Of a DNA stretch of 57,821 nt, positions 9,097-16,939 are shown piece by piece; positions within the stretch are counted from its first letter, which is position 1; each line of letters starts with the position of its first letter. The position numbers were made by a program, and so were the translations under genes. Below the pieces are notes generated by a model. That model did not search any database. It had not been told where the DNA came from and saw only the letters and a program-made list of their open reading frames with translations. Source of the DNA: Actinoplanes palleronii (GTDB lineage Bacteria > Actinomycetota > Actinomycetes > Mycobacteriales > Micromonosporaceae); assembly GCF_016862315.1 (NCBI RefSeq), contig NZ_BOMS01000066.1, positions 1 to 57,821 of the forward strand, given 5' to 3'.

Positions 9097-9494
9097 AGAA
9101 CCGGATCGTCTACCTCGTCGCCGGCGTGCTGTTCATCGTGCTCGGCACTGTCGCCCTGGTCTCCTACCACGGCAAGAAGGAGACCGAGCAGGCGATCGCG
9201 AAGGCCGAGCAGTTGCAGACCGCGCTGGCCACGGCCGGCCTGCGGGTGCCGACCCGGGACCAGCTCGTCCGGGTGCTCGGTGACGACGGCGGCGCGATCT
9301 GCGCCGACCCGACCGACGCGCTGCGCCGCAGCACGCTCTACGGGATGCTCACCAACGGCGCGGCCGGCCCCGGGCAGCGCCCGGTGCTGGTCGACAACAA
9401 CCTCATGCAGGGCCAGCTTCTGATCATGAAGGTGTACTGCCCGCAGTACGTGGACGCCTTCCAGGACGTGATCAACGATCTGAAGGACGCGTGA
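9093..9494 (+). CDS. Small single-helix anchored protein, unknown
   Basis: 133 residues. The start is GTG at 9093, with AAGGAGG at 9082-9088 and a GTGA overlap with the permease stop. An N-terminal membrane helix (IVYLVAGVLFIVLGTVALVSY) is followed by a charged coiled-coil-like segment (KKETEQAIAKAEQLQTALA) and a compact domain with two cysteines (GGAICADPTD and VYCPQYVD) that could form a disulphide outside the cell. I recognise no family. Its place between an antiporter and a dipeptidase suggests an accessory role in that operon. Confidence 0.85.
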   Translation: MKNRIVYLVAGVLFIVLGTVALVSYHGKKETEQAIAKAEQLQTALATAGLRVPTRDQLVRVLGDDGGAICADPTDALRRSTLYGMLTNGAAGPGQRPVLVDNNLMQGQLLIMKVYCPQYVDAFQDVINDLKDA

Positions 9495-9495
9495 C

Positions 9496-10836
9496 ATGGC
9501 GCTTCGTGACGACATCGCCGCGCTCATGCCGCGGGCCCACGACGACCTGGCCCACCTGGTGGCGATCCGCTCGGTGGCCGACCCGCGGCAGTTCCCGCCC
9601 GAGGAGTGCCTGCGGGCGGCGAACTGGGTGGTGGACAACTTCGCCGAGGCCGGCTTCACCCGGCTCGGCCTGCACGAGACCAGCGACGGCAGCCACGCGG
9701 TCTACGGCGAACGCCCGGGCAGCGACCCGGACGCGCCGACCGTGCTGCTCTACGCGCACTACGACGTGCAGCCACCACTGGACGAGGACGCCTGGCGGAC
9801 CCCGCCGTTCCAGCTCACCGAGTCCGGTGGCCGCTGGTACGGCCGGGGCGCCGCCGACTGCAAGGGCAACATCGTGATGCACCTGACCGCGCTGCGGGCG
9901 CTGGGTCCCGGCCCGCTGCCGGTGCACCTCAAACTGATCGTCGAGGGCTCCGAGGAGCAGGGCACCGGCGGGCTGGAGGACTTCGTGGTCCGCCACCCGG
10001 ACCTGCTGCGCGCCGACGCGATCCTGGTCTGCGACACCGGTAACGCGGCGGTCGGGGTGCCGGCCGCCACGGTGACGCTGCGCGGCATGGTCAACGTGGT
10101 GGTCACGGTCGAGGCGCTGCGCAACGAGCTGCACTCCGGCATGTTCGGCGGCGCCGCACCGGACGCCCTGGCAGCGCTGATCCAGATCCTGGCCACGCTG
10201 CGGGACCGGGCCGGCAACACCACCGTCGCGGGGCTCGAGCACGATCAGTTCTGGAGCGGCGGGCCGTACCCGCCCGAGCAGTTCCGCTCGGACATCGGCC
10301 TGCTCGACGGCGTGGGCCTGCTCGGCGACGGATCGGTGTCGGACATGGTCTGGGCCCGGCCCGCGGTGACCGTGCTCGGCATCGACTGCCCGCCGGTGGT
10401 CGGCTCGGCCGCGGCCATCCAGCCGCACGCCCGGGCCCGGCTCAACCTGCGGGTCCCGCCCGGCGTCGACGCGACCAAGGCCCAGGACGCGCTGATCACG
10501 CACCTGCACGCGGTGGCGCCCTGGGGTGTCCGGGTGGACGTCCTGCCGGAGGCGCTGGGGCAGCCGTTCGAGGCGCGCACCGGCGGGCCGGCGTACCGGA
10601 CCCTCGCCGCGGCGATGCGCGAGTCGTACGGGCGGGAGATGACGACGCTCGGTCAGGGCGGGTCGATCCCGCTGTGCACGGTGTTCGCCGACACCTACCC
10701 GGACGCCGAGATCATGCTGATCGGGGTGGAGGAGCCGCACGCGCTGATCCACGCCCCGAACGAGAGCGTCGACCCGCGCGAGATCGCCGATCTGGCCCTG
10801 GCCGAGGCGCTCTTCCTGCAGAGCTACCAGAAATAA
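9496..10836 (+). CDS. M20 family dipeptidase
   Basis: 446 residues, normal for M20 dipeptidases of the CNDP/PepV-like group. The metal site is visible: HYDVQP (first His and following Asp), GRGAADCKGN (bridging Asp), EGSEEQGTGG (catalytic Glu pair) and CDTGN (Asp). The dimerisation lid domain lies between ~residues 200 and 320. It should hydrolyse dipeptides in the cytoplasm. The start lies one base after the preceding stop, so it belongs to the same operon as the antiporter and could supply or use the transported amino acid. A strong bidirectional terminator follows at once. Confidence 0.92.
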   Translation: MALRDDIAALMPRAHDDLAHLVAIRSVADPRQFPPEECLRAANWVVDNFAEAGFTRLGLHETSDGSHAVYGERPGSDPDAPTVLLYAHYDVQPPLDEDAWRTPPFQLTESGGRWYGRGAADCKGNIVMHLTALRALGPGPLPVHLKLIVEGSEEQGTGGLEDFVVRHPDLLRADAILVCDTGNAAVGVPAATVTLRGMVNVVVTVEALRNELHSGMFGGAAPDALAALIQILATLRDRAGNTTVAGLEHDQFWSGGPYPPEQFRSDIGLLDGVGLLGDGSVSDMVWARPAVTVLGIDCPPVVGSAAAIQPHARARLNLRVPPGVDATKAQDALITHLHAVAPWGVRVDVLPEALGQPFEARTGGPAYRTLAAAMRESYGREMTTLGQGGSIPLCTVFADTYPDAEIMLIGVEEPHALIHAPNESVDPREIADLALAEALFLQSYQK

Positions 10837-10882
10837 ACAGCAACAGGGCCCGGCGCTGGTCAGCGCCGGGCCCTGTTGCTGT
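10837..10882. terminator. Bidirectional hairpin terminator, 22-bp perfect stem
   Basis: Bases 10837-10858 and 10861-10882 are perfect inverted repeats separated by GT, giving a very stable GC-rich stem. It starts directly after the dipeptidase stop codon and ends five bases before the stop of the convergent HdeD-like gene, so it can terminate both transcripts. Confidence 0.92.
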
Positions 10883-10887
10883 GCGGG

Positions 10888-11415
10888 TCAGGCCGGCCGG
10901 GCCCGCAGGCCGGCGACACCGGCGAAGATGCCGGCGATACCGACGAAGCACAGTGTCGTCGCGCCGATGAACACGAACGTGGCCAGCCCCAGCCCCGGCC
11001 AGACCAGCACCGCGACCGCGCCGAGCACCGCGACCAGCCCCAGCGCGATCCGCGCCCCGCCGCCCGCGCCGCCGTCACCGACGCTCGTGAAGATTTCGGC
11101 AAGGCCTTCGAGCAGCCAACCCAGCGCCACGATGACCAGCAGCAGCGTCACCGAGCCGGCCAGGTTGCGCAGGCACAGGATGCCGAGCAGCCCGACCAGC
11201 ACCCCGAAGATGACCCCGAGCACCCGGCCGGCCACCGGCGCCTCCGGGGTGAACACGAACTGCAGGATCCGGATCACCCCCACGATCAGCAGGTTCAGTC
11301 CGAACAGGAACCCGACCACCTTGAGCGTGGCCGAGGGCCAGGCGAACGCGACGATCCCCAGGACCAGGGCGAACACCCCGGCCGTCAGGCTCAGCCATCC
11401 TGTCTTGCGGACCAT
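10888..11415 (-). CDS. HdeD family membrane protein (DUF308)
   Basis: 175 residues with six hydrophobic segments in two similar halves (GVFALVLGIVAFAWPSATL and LGLVAVLGAVAVLVWPGLGL), the internal duplication typical of HdeD/DUF308. E. coli HdeD is linked to acid resistance; the biochemical role is unknown. It is the second gene after the DUF7144-like gene (29-base gap) and should be transcribed from the promoter controlled by the palindrome at 11959. Confidence 0.85.
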   Translation of the reverse strand: MVRKTGWLSLTAGVFALVLGIVAFAWPSATLKVVGFLFGLNLLIVGVIRILQFVFTPEAPVAGRVLGVIFGVLVGLLGILCLRNLAGSVTLLLVIVALGWLLEGLAEIFTSVGDGGAGGGARIALGLVAVLGAVAVLVWPGLGLATFVFIGATTLCFVGIAGIFAGVAGLRARPA

Positions 11416-11444
11416 CTGGGCCGCCTCTCCTGACAGGGTCCCGG

Positions 11445-11897
11445 TCAGCGGGACCGGACCTCACGGCCGTGCGCGGCCAGGGCATAGATGATCAGTACGT
11501 CGGTGGCGATCATGATGGTGGCCCAGATCGGGTAGGCGGGCAGGAACATCAGGTTCGCCAGCGCGCCCAGCACCGCGATGATGATGCCGACCACCCGGGC
11601 CCACATCTGGCCGAGGAGCACACCGACACCGGTGAGCAGCGCGATCACCCCGATCAGCAGGTGGGTCCAGCCCCAGGTGGTGTAGTCGAACGTCAGCACC
11701 AGCCCGGAACGGGTGGTCAAGTAGTAGTCGTCACGGACCAGGGCGACGATGCCCTCGATCGCCTGGAAGCCGCCCATCAGCAGCAGCATGACGCCGGCGA
11801 ACACCACCATGCCGACCCAGGCGCTGGGCGGCGGGGCACTGGACGGGTTGTACGGCTCCTCGTCCGCGAAATTGGCTCTCTGCTGTGTTTCCGACAT
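11445..11897 (-). CDS. DUF7144-like four-helix membrane protein, copy A
   Basis: 150 residues from the ATG at 11897, which has GGAGG seven bases upstream; a longer frame begins at 11918. There are four hydrophobic segments, with the motif WGWTHLLIGVIALLTGVG then ARVVGIIIAVLGALANLMFL. It is clearly homologous to the gene at 21493 (WMHLALGVLALVTGAG). The family is actinobacterial and uncharacterised. It is first in an operon with an HdeD-like gene. The predicted -10 is GAGCAT (11935-11930), 32 bp from the palindrome centre, giving a ~26-nt leader. Confidence 0.82.
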   Translation of the reverse strand: MSETQQRANFADEEPYNPSSAPPPSAWVGMVVFAGVMLLLMGGFQAIEGIVALVRDDYYLTTRSGLVLTFDYTTWGWTHLLIGVIALLTGVGVLLGQMWARVVGIIIAVLGALANLMFLPAYPIWATIMIATDVLIIYALAAHGREVRSR

Positions 11898-11933
11898 GTT
11901 CTTTCCTCCAGATCTCATCGATGAGCGGCATGC

Positions 11934-12611
11934 TCACCGGACGTCCGGCGCGGCCGCGTCATCCCCGGTGGATGAGCCGCGACGCCAGTTCCGCGGACGC
12001 CAGTTCTCGACGACCTTGGCCACCGCGGTGACCAGGAACAGCTGGCCGGTGAGCGCCTCGACGACGGCGATCGTCTGCGCCGGGTTGCCGGCCGGGACCA
12101 GGTCGCCGTACCCGGTGGTGGTCACCGTGACGAAGCTGAAGAACAGCGCCTGGGACAGCGGCGGATCACCGCCCTCACCGAACAGCGGGCCGGGCTGCCA
12201 CGCCGCCACGCACGCGTAGGCGAACCCGAACGCCATCCCGATCAGCAGGTACGCCGCCAGCGCCCCGAGCATCGTCTGCGCGTCGACCCGGTCCCGGCGG
12301 CCCAGGTCCCGGACGATCGAGAACGGTGCCAGCAGGTACAGCGCGCTGGCCGCGGAGAACGCCACAGCGGTCAGCGGCTGCCCGCGGGCGACCAGGTTGA
12401 TCACTGCGGCGGTCAGCGCGAGCGCGAACACCCCCGCGCCGGCCAGCCGCAGCGCCGGGCGGGCGCCGGAGACCCGCAGTGACTGCCACACCGTGGCGGT
12501 CTGCACCGCCAGCAGGACGGTCACCATCCAGCGCCGCTCGGCGACCAGGGCCAGCAGGTATGTGCCCACGATCAGGCACAGGACCAGGCCGTACCCGGAT
12601 CGGGGTCTCAT
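11934..12611 (-). CDS. Ion channel of the two-pore-helix K+ channel type
   Basis: 225 residues. Four N-terminal hydrophobic segments precede a pore module (~residues 140-210): outer helix, then the selectivity filter TVTTTGYGDL, then an inner helix (VVEALTGQLFLVTAVAKVV). The GYGD filter is diagnostic of potassium selectivity. There is no cytoplasmic RCK or cyclic-nucleotide domain, so gating must come from the membrane part. The ATG overlaps the stop of the 74-residue gene upstream by four bases. The 3' end of this gene contains the palindrome controlling the next gene. Confidence 0.85.
   Translation of the reverse strand: MRPRSGYGLVLCLIVGTYLLALVAERRWMVTVLLAVQTATVWQSLRVSGARPALRLAGAGVFALALTAAVINLVARGQPLTAVAFSAASALYLLAPFSIVRDLGRRDRVDAQTMLGALAAYLLIGMAFGFAYACVAAWQPGPLFGEGGDPPLSQALFFSFVTVTTTGYGDLVPAGNPAQTIAVVEALTGQLFLVTAVAKVVENWRPRNWRRGSSTGDDAAAPDVR
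11959..11975. promoter_or_regulatory. Perfect palindrome TCATCC-N5-GGATGA for the DUF7144-HdeD operon
   Basis: A perfect 6-5-6 inverted repeat embedded in the 3' coding end of the K+ channel gene. On the minus strand, GAGCAT (11935-11930) begins 32 bp from the centre. Transcription from there would give a ~26-nt leader with GGAGG before the ATG at 11897. Confidence 0.68.
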
Positions 12612-12832
12612 CCGGCCGGAGAATCATCCGCCGGCAGGCGGCGAACCTCGATCAACCGCAGACCCAGCCCGTGGATCCGGGAGATCAACCCGACCACGGC
12701 GGACTGATCCGGCAGGCTTCCGTGCAGCACGGTCTCCGGCGGTTCCACGCTGACGGTCAGGTCGTGCAGCTCGGCCAGCAGCTCGGCCGGAAGCTCTCCG
12801 GAGACCCGCACCTGGTAGGTGGCATCCGGCAT
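12608..12832 (-). CDS. Small soluble protein, unknown (74 residues)
   Basis: 74 residues with alternating beta/alpha character (YQVRVSGELPAELLAEL, VLHGSLPDQSAVVGLISRIH, GLRLIEVRRLP), suggesting a ferredoxin-like or ACT-like mini-domain. It sits between the M48 peptidase (35-base gap) and the K+ channel (four-base overlap), so it is probably co-translated with the channel and may be a subunit or regulator of it. GGAGG lies before the ATG. I do not recognise a named family. Confidence 0.75.
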   Translation of the reverse strand: MPDATYQVRVSGELPAELLAELHDLTVSVEPPETVLHGSLPDQSAVVGLISRIHGLGLRLIEVRRLPADDSPAG

Positions 12833-12867
12833 CGCTCGCTCCCTCCTGGTTTTTCATTGGCTGACTC

Positions 12868-13725
12868 CTATGTCGCGAAGTCTTCTTTCGCGGAACGTTC
12901 CGGGACTCCGGCGTGCAGCAGCCCGAGCTGGAAGAGCCGCTCGATCCGCCGCACGGTGAACGGGTGCGACCGCGGCAGCTGGGCCAGACCCACCCAGAAG
13001 CCGCGCAGTGCCCGGCCCTGCCGCAGCAGCTGCTCCAGGTCGGTGGTGTGCTCGGTGTGCCGCCCGGAGGTCAGCAGCACCAGACCGCTCGCGCCGGACG
13101 GGCACAGGTGTGCGCCGTGCCGGTCGCAGGAGTACTCCCGCAGCCGGGACAGGGCCGGGCCGAGCAGCGGGATCCGTTCCGAATAGGCGACCGAGAGCTG
13201 GTACCACAGCGAGACGTGATGCAGCCGGATGTGGCCCATCTCGTGGCCCAGGATGAACCGCAGCCCGTCCCGGTTGTTCTGCCGCAGATTGACGAACAGC
13301 TCGTTGGCCAGCACCACGTAGTCGTGGCCGGTGGCCTGAGCGGCGAACGCGTTGAGCGTGCCGTTGCCGTTGGCCAGGTAGATCGTCGGCCGGCGGGGCA
13401 GGCCGAGCCGGTGCGCGAAGTCGTCCGCGGTGCGGTACAGGTCGCCCCACTGGTGCCGGCTCAGCTGGACCGCGCTGCCGCGCACCGAGGCACGCTGCGT
13501 CTCGCGGATCACCACCAGGGCCGGGATCAGCAGCAACAGCCCGAGGAACGCGCTGCGCACCGCGGTGCCCCAGGCCCCGTCGCGCAGCCGCTCCGGCAGC
13601 ACCGGCAGGGTGATCGCGGCCTGCAGGATCAGCCAGATGATGACCAGGTTGAGCACCACCATGAACACGTAGAACGGCATCTCGGCCGGGTGCCGCAGCC
13701 GTTTGCCGACCGCTGGAGTCGACAC
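12868..13725 (-). CDS. M48-family membrane metallopeptidase
   Basis: 285 residues from a GTG at 13725, preceded by GAGGAGGG; a longer frame to 13839 would overrun the promoter. Two N-terminal hydrophobic helices anchor it. The zinc site is ILGHEMGHIRLHH, with a distal Glu likely in LSRLREYSCDRHG, the HtpX/Ste24 pattern. The active site is probably cytoplasmic and the enzyme may handle misfolded membrane proteins. It leads an operon with the 74-residue protein and the K+ channel. The promoter has -10 GAGCGT (13782-13777), 31 bp from the palindrome centre. Confidence 0.88.
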   Translation of the reverse strand: MSTPAVGKRLRHPAEMPFYVFMVVLNLVIIWLILQAAITLPVLPERLRDGAWGTAVRSAFLGLLLLIPALVVIRETQRASVRGSAVQLSRHQWGDLYRTADDFAHRLGLPRRPTIYLANGNGTLNAFAAQATGHDYVVLANELFVNLRQNNRDGLRFILGHEMGHIRLHHVSLWYQLSVAYSERIPLLGPALSRLREYSCDRHGAHLCPSGASGLVLLTSGRHTEHTTDLEQLLRQGRALRGFWVGLAQLPRSHPFTVRRIERLFQLGLLHAGVPERSAKEDFAT

Positions 13726-13804
13726 AGTCGGCCCTCCTCTCCTCCCGATGCCGCGGGGACGCCGCGGCTCGCTGCCACGCTCCACCAGAGATCCCGGCGC
13801 CACC

Positions 13805-13821
13805 TCATCCCGCCGGAGTGA
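13805..13821. promoter_or_regulatory. Palindrome TCATCC-N5-GAGTGA between divergent M48 and kinase genes
   Basis: One palindrome serves both sides. On the plus strand GACGCT (13844-13849) begins 31 bp from the centre and starts transcription at the ATG of the diacylglycerol-kinase-like gene. On the minus strand GAGCGT (13782-13777) also begins 31 bp away and gives the M48 gene a ~45-nt leader containing GGAGG. Confidence 0.66.
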
Positions 13822-13856
13822 GGCCGCCGCCCCGGCCACCCGCGACGCTGGACGCC

Positions 13857-15158
13857 ATGACCGACCTCAACCCGAGCCGGCCCTGGCTCGCCCGCCTCGC
13901 GTTCGTCGCCGCCGCGGCCGCGACCGTGCTGGTCCTCGCGGCTGCCGGGCTGGGCGGCAGCCTGGCGCTGCTGCTGACCGCCGTCCTGGGCAGCGCGGTG
14001 ACCCTGGCCGCGGCCTGGTGGTTCCTCACCCACCGCGGGCTGCTGCGCTGGGTGGCCGGGCTGATCGTGGTGCTCGCCCCGCTGGTGGTGGCGGTGCTCT
14101 ACGCGCGAGCCCGGCTGATCTGGGTGGTGGTGCTGTTCGGCCTGCTCTGGGCGGGCGCGGTCGCGGCCGGCCGGCGGGCACTCGCGGTGACCGACGGCGG
14201 GCCGGACGCGGTCGTCACCCCGCCGCCGCACCGGCCCTACCTGATCATGAACCCGCGCTCGGGCGGCGGGAAGGTCGGCCGGTTCCACCTGGACGAACGG
14301 GCCCGCGACCTCGGCGCCGAGGTGTTCCTGCTGGACGGACCGGCGGTCGACGTCGCCGAGGTGGCCCGGGCCGCGATCCGCGACGGCGCGGACCTGCTCG
14401 GGGTGGCCGGCGGCGACGGCACCCAGGCGCTGGTGGCCGGGGTCGCGGCCGAGCACGGCCTGCCGTTCCTGGTGATCTCGGCGGGCACCCGCAACCACTT
14501 CGCCCTGGACCTGGGCCTGGACCGGGAGAACCCGGCGGCCTGCCTGGACGCGCTCGCCGACGGCGAGGAGGTGCGGATCGACCTGGGCCTGATCGGCGAC
14601 CGGACGTTCGTCAACAACGCGTCGTTCGGCGCCTACGCCGCCGTGGTGCAGAGCCCGGCCTACCGGGACGCCAAGCTGGGCACCGCGCTCGACCTGCTGC
14701 CCACCGCGCTGGCCGGCGCGGAACCGCTGCGGCTGACCGTGGACGGGACCACGGTGACCGGGCCGCAGGCCGTGCTGATCAGCAACAACGCCTACCGCAC
14801 CGACTCCGGCCAGCGGCCCCGGCTGGACCGGGGCGAGCTGGGCGTGCTCGCGGTGACCGTCCGCGGCGCCATGGACGCGGCCGGGCTGATCGGCCGGCGC
14901 GGCCGGGCCCGGGCGCTGACCGTGCGGGCGGCCCGTTCCGCGGTGGTCGACGCGGACACCGGCGAGGTCCCGGTCGGCGTGGACGGCGAGGCGCTGCTGC
15001 TGCCGACGCCGGTGCACTGCGCGATCCGCCCCGGCGCGCTGCGGGTCCGGGTGCCGCGCGACCGCCCGGGCGTCCCCGCCCCGCCCCCGCAGCTGGACTG
15101 GACTCGCCTGCGCCACCTGGCCGCCGGCTGGTCGCCAGGGGTGTCTCACGAGCCGTGA
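13857..15158 (+). CDS. Diacylglycerol kinase-catalytic-domain protein with membrane N-terminus
   Basis: 433 residues. Residues 1-~115 hold about four hydrophobic helices. The remainder is a DAGK_cat/YegS-like lipid kinase fold: phosphate loop LIMNPRSGGGKVGRF, the GGDGT motif (VAGGDGTQALV) and the C-terminal beta-sandwich with VDGEALLLPTPV. It should phosphorylate a lipid (diacylglycerol or related) at the membrane. No ribosome binding site is present, fitting a leaderless transcript. The last codons (GVSHEP) are encoded by the left half of a palindromic element (15126-15178), so the C-terminus appears to have been rewritten by that element. Confidence 0.88.
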   Translation: MTDLNPSRPWLARLAFVAAAAATVLVLAAAGLGGSLALLLTAVLGSAVTLAAAWWFLTHRGLLRWVAGLIVVLAPLVVAVLYARARLIWVVVLFGLLWAGAVAAGRRALAVTDGGPDAVVTPPPHRPYLIMNPRSGGGKVGRFHLDERARDLGAEVFLLDGPAVDVAEVARAAIRDGADLLGVAGGDGTQALVAGVAAEHGLPFLVISAGTRNHFALDLGLDRENPAACLDALADGEEVRIDLGLIGDRTFVNNASFGAYAAVVQSPAYRDAKLGTALDLLPTALAGAEPLRLTVDGTTVTGPQAVLISNNAYRTDSGQRPRLDRGELGVLAVTVRGAMDAAGLIGRRGRARALTVRAARSAVVDADTGEVPVGVDGEALLLPTPVHCAIRPGALRVRVPRDRPGVPAPPPQLDWTRLRHLAAGWSPGVSHEP

Positions 15159-15178
15159 GACACCCCTGGAAGCCAGCC
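15126..15178. repeat. GGCTGG/CCAGCC palindromic element, copy A
   Basis: GGCTGG (15126-15131) and CCAGCC (15173-15178) flank perfect 14-bp arms (15137-15150 and 15154-15167; AGGGGTGTCTCACG and its complement) around a 3-base loop. It covers the stop codon of the kinase gene. It shares termini and the AGGGGTGTCTC core with copies at 26341 and 44510. Confidence 0.85.
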
Positions 15179-15188
15179 AGGGTCCGGC

Positions 15189-15241
15189 GGCTGGCGCTCA
15201 CGGCCGGGTCCGCGGCCCCGAGACGACCGTCAGCGCCAGCC
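15189..15241. repeat. GGCTGG/CCAGCC palindromic element, copy A'
   Basis: Arms 15189-15203 and 15227-15241 (GGCTGGCGCT-C/G-ACGG) are complementary at 14 of 15 positions around a 23-base loop. It has the same length (53 bp) and outer hexamers as the neighbouring copy A, but a different core. Confidence 0.7.
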
Positions 15242-15257
15242 GGGGCGGGTGGGGCAA

Positions 15258-15274
15258 TCATCCGCTCTGGATGA
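15258..15274. promoter_or_regulatory. Perfect palindrome TCATCC-N5-GGATGA for the DUF1269-HtrA-ADI operon
   Basis: A perfect 6-5-6 palindrome. The -10-like TAGGCT (15298-15303) begins 32 bp from the centre. Transcription would start near 15310 and give a ~23-nt leader with GAGGGAG before the ATG at 15333. Five closely spaced genes follow, up to the terminator at 20291. Confidence 0.7.
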
Positions 15275-15332
15275 GCTGGGGCGGGGTGGGTGGTGCCTAG
15301 GCTCCGGGGCGCCGATTGCGAGAGGGAGAACC

Positions 15333-15818
15333 ATGTCTGACTTGATCATCATTGGGTACGACGACCACGACACCGCCGTGCGGGCCTACGAGCAGATCAT
15401 CGACCTGAACAAGGACCACATCGTGGAGCTGACCGGGCTCGCGGTGGTGAATGTGGACAGTGAGGGCAAGAGCCACGTCGACACGCCCGGGCATCTGGTC
15501 AAGACCGGTGCGGCGGGCGGGGCGCTGTGGGGTGCGCTGTTCGGGATCCTGTTCCTGGTGCCGGTGGCCGGAGCGGTGGTCGGCGGTGCGCTCGGGGCGT
15601 TGTTCGGCAAGCTCGGCAAGGCCGGGATCAACGACTCGTTCCGCAAGCGGGTGCACGAGCTGCTGGCGCCGGGCAAGTCCGCCGTTGTGATCATGAGTGC
15701 GCAGCGGACCGAGGACAAGTTCCTCGACGCGCTGCGGCCGTTCGGCGGCGAGGTCCTGCAGACGTCGCTGACGCACGAGCAGGAGCGAGAACTCGCCGCC
15801 GAGCTCGGCGCGGCCTGA
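15333..15818 (+). CDS. DUF1269 family membrane-associated protein
   Basis: 161 residues from the ATG at 15333, behind GAGGGAG. An N-terminal ferredoxin-like segment (LIIIGYDDHDTAVRAYEQI) precedes a glycine-rich hydrophobic hairpin (GAAGGALWGALFGILFLVP and GGALGALFGKLG). A C-terminal beta/alpha part resembles the N-terminus (SAVVIMSAQRTEDKFLDAL). This matches DUF1269, an uncharacterised family common in actinobacterial stress clusters. It is first in the operon that encodes HtrA and arginine deiminase. The gene at 20428 shares the same general design. Confidence 0.85.
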   Translation: MSDLIIIGYDDHDTAVRAYEQIIDLNKDHIVELTGLAVVNVDSEGKSHVDTPGHLVKTGAAGGALWGALFGILFLVPVAGAVVGGALGALFGKLGKAGINDSFRKRVHELLAPGKSAVVIMSAQRTEDKFLDALRPFGGEVLQTSLTHEQERELAAELGAA

Positions 15819-15827
15819 GGAACCCCC

Positions 15828-16901
15828 GTGCACGCCAGCACGGGACGGGTCGTCGCCGCGGCGGCCGGGCTGGCCCTGGTCGCCGGCGGCGCCGGTGGGG
15901 CCGTGGGCGCGCTGATCGCCGACGACGACCCGGCCACCACCACGACGGCGTCGGCCGGGCCGGCCGGCGCCGGGTCGTGTGACGTCGCCGGGGTGGCCGC
16001 GCGGGTGTTCCCGTCGCTGGTGACCGTGCACGTGCGGCGCGGCGACGTCAGCGGGATCGGGTCCGGCTCGGTGCTCGACAGTGCCGGGAACATCCTGACC
16101 AACGACCACGTCGTCGCGCCGGGGGCGGGTGGCACCGTGACCGTCGACTTCGCCCGCGGCCCGGCCGGTGTCGCCGCGACGATAGTGGGCCGGGACCCGG
16201 CGACCGACCTCGCGGTGCTCCGTGTCGACCCGGGCTCGACCCGGCTCACCCCGGTGACCGTCGGCGACTCCTCGGCCCTGGTGGTCGGGCAGCCGGTGGT
16301 CGCGGCCGGTTCGCCGCTCGGCCTGAGCGCCACCATCACCGCCGGCGTGGTCAGCGCGCTCAACCGGTACGTCGACGTCGGCCAGGGCGAGGAGCCGGCC
16401 GCGCTGATCAACGCGGTGCAGACCGACGCGGCGGTCAACCCGGGTAACAGCGGCGGCCCGCTCGCCGACTGCGCGGGGCGGCAGGTCGGCGTCAACTCGG
16501 CCGGGGCGCAGACCCCGGACGGTGGCGGCGGCAGCATCGGCCTGAACTTCGCCATCCCGATCGACTTCGCCGTGTCGGTCGCCGGCCAGCTGATCAAGAA
16601 CGGACGCGCCGAGCACCCGGTGCTCGGCGTGCTGAGCGTGACGGTCACCGACGAGATGGCCCGGTCGACCGGGCTGCCGCGCGGCGCCTACGTCGAGCAG
16701 GTGCTGCCCGGACTCGGCGCCGCCCGGGGCGGGCTGCGGGCCGGCGACGTGATCACCCAGGTCGGCGACGTCGCGGTGACCAGCACCGACCAGCTGCTGG
16801 TGGCGGTGCAGGCGCACCGGCCGGGCGACACGGTCCAGGTCGGATTCCAGCGGGCCGGCGCACCGCAGCGGGCCGGCGTGACCGTGGCGACACCCGGATA
16901 G
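15828..16901 (+). CDS. HtrA/DegP-type secreted serine protease with PDZ domain
   Basis: 357 residues from a GTG nine bases after the previous stop. A hydrophobic N-terminal segment acts as signal or anchor. The trypsin-like domain (~50-250) shows the full triad: His in TNDHVV, Asp in DPATDLAVL, Ser in NPGNSGGPL. A PDZ domain (~260-350) includes RGAYVEQVLPGLGAARGGL and GDVITQVGDVAV. It should degrade or refold damaged envelope proteins outside the membrane. The end of the gene lies in a 24-base tandem duplication that also copies the stop codon. Confidence 0.93.
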   Translation: MHASTGRVVAAAAGLALVAGGAGGAVGALIADDDPATTTTASAGPAGAGSCDVAGVAARVFPSLVTVHVRRGDVSGIGSGSVLDSAGNILTNDHVVAPGAGGTVTVDFARGPAGVAATIVGRDPATDLAVLRVDPGSTRLTPVTVGDSSALVVGQPVVAAGSPLGLSATITAGVVSALNRYVDVGQGEEPAALINAVQTDAAVNPGNSGGPLADCAGRQVGVNSAGAQTPDGGGGSIGLNFAIPIDFAVSVAGQLIKNGRAEHPVLGVLSVTVTDEMARSTGLPRGAYVEQVLPGLGAARGGLRAGDVITQVGDVAVTSTDQLLVAVQAHRPGDTVQVGFQRAGAPQRAGVTVATPG

Positions 16902-16927
16902 AGGCCCGTGGCGACACCCGGATAGAG
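16882..16927. repeat. 24-bp tandem duplication across the htrA stop codon
   Basis: Bases 16882-16903 and 16906-16927 are identical over 22 bases and include the last codons and the TAG of the protease gene. The second copy is non-coding and lies just before the ribosome binding region of the antiporter. It looks like a recent slippage event. Confidence 0.9.
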
Positions 16928-16939
16928 AGGCACAGCACC

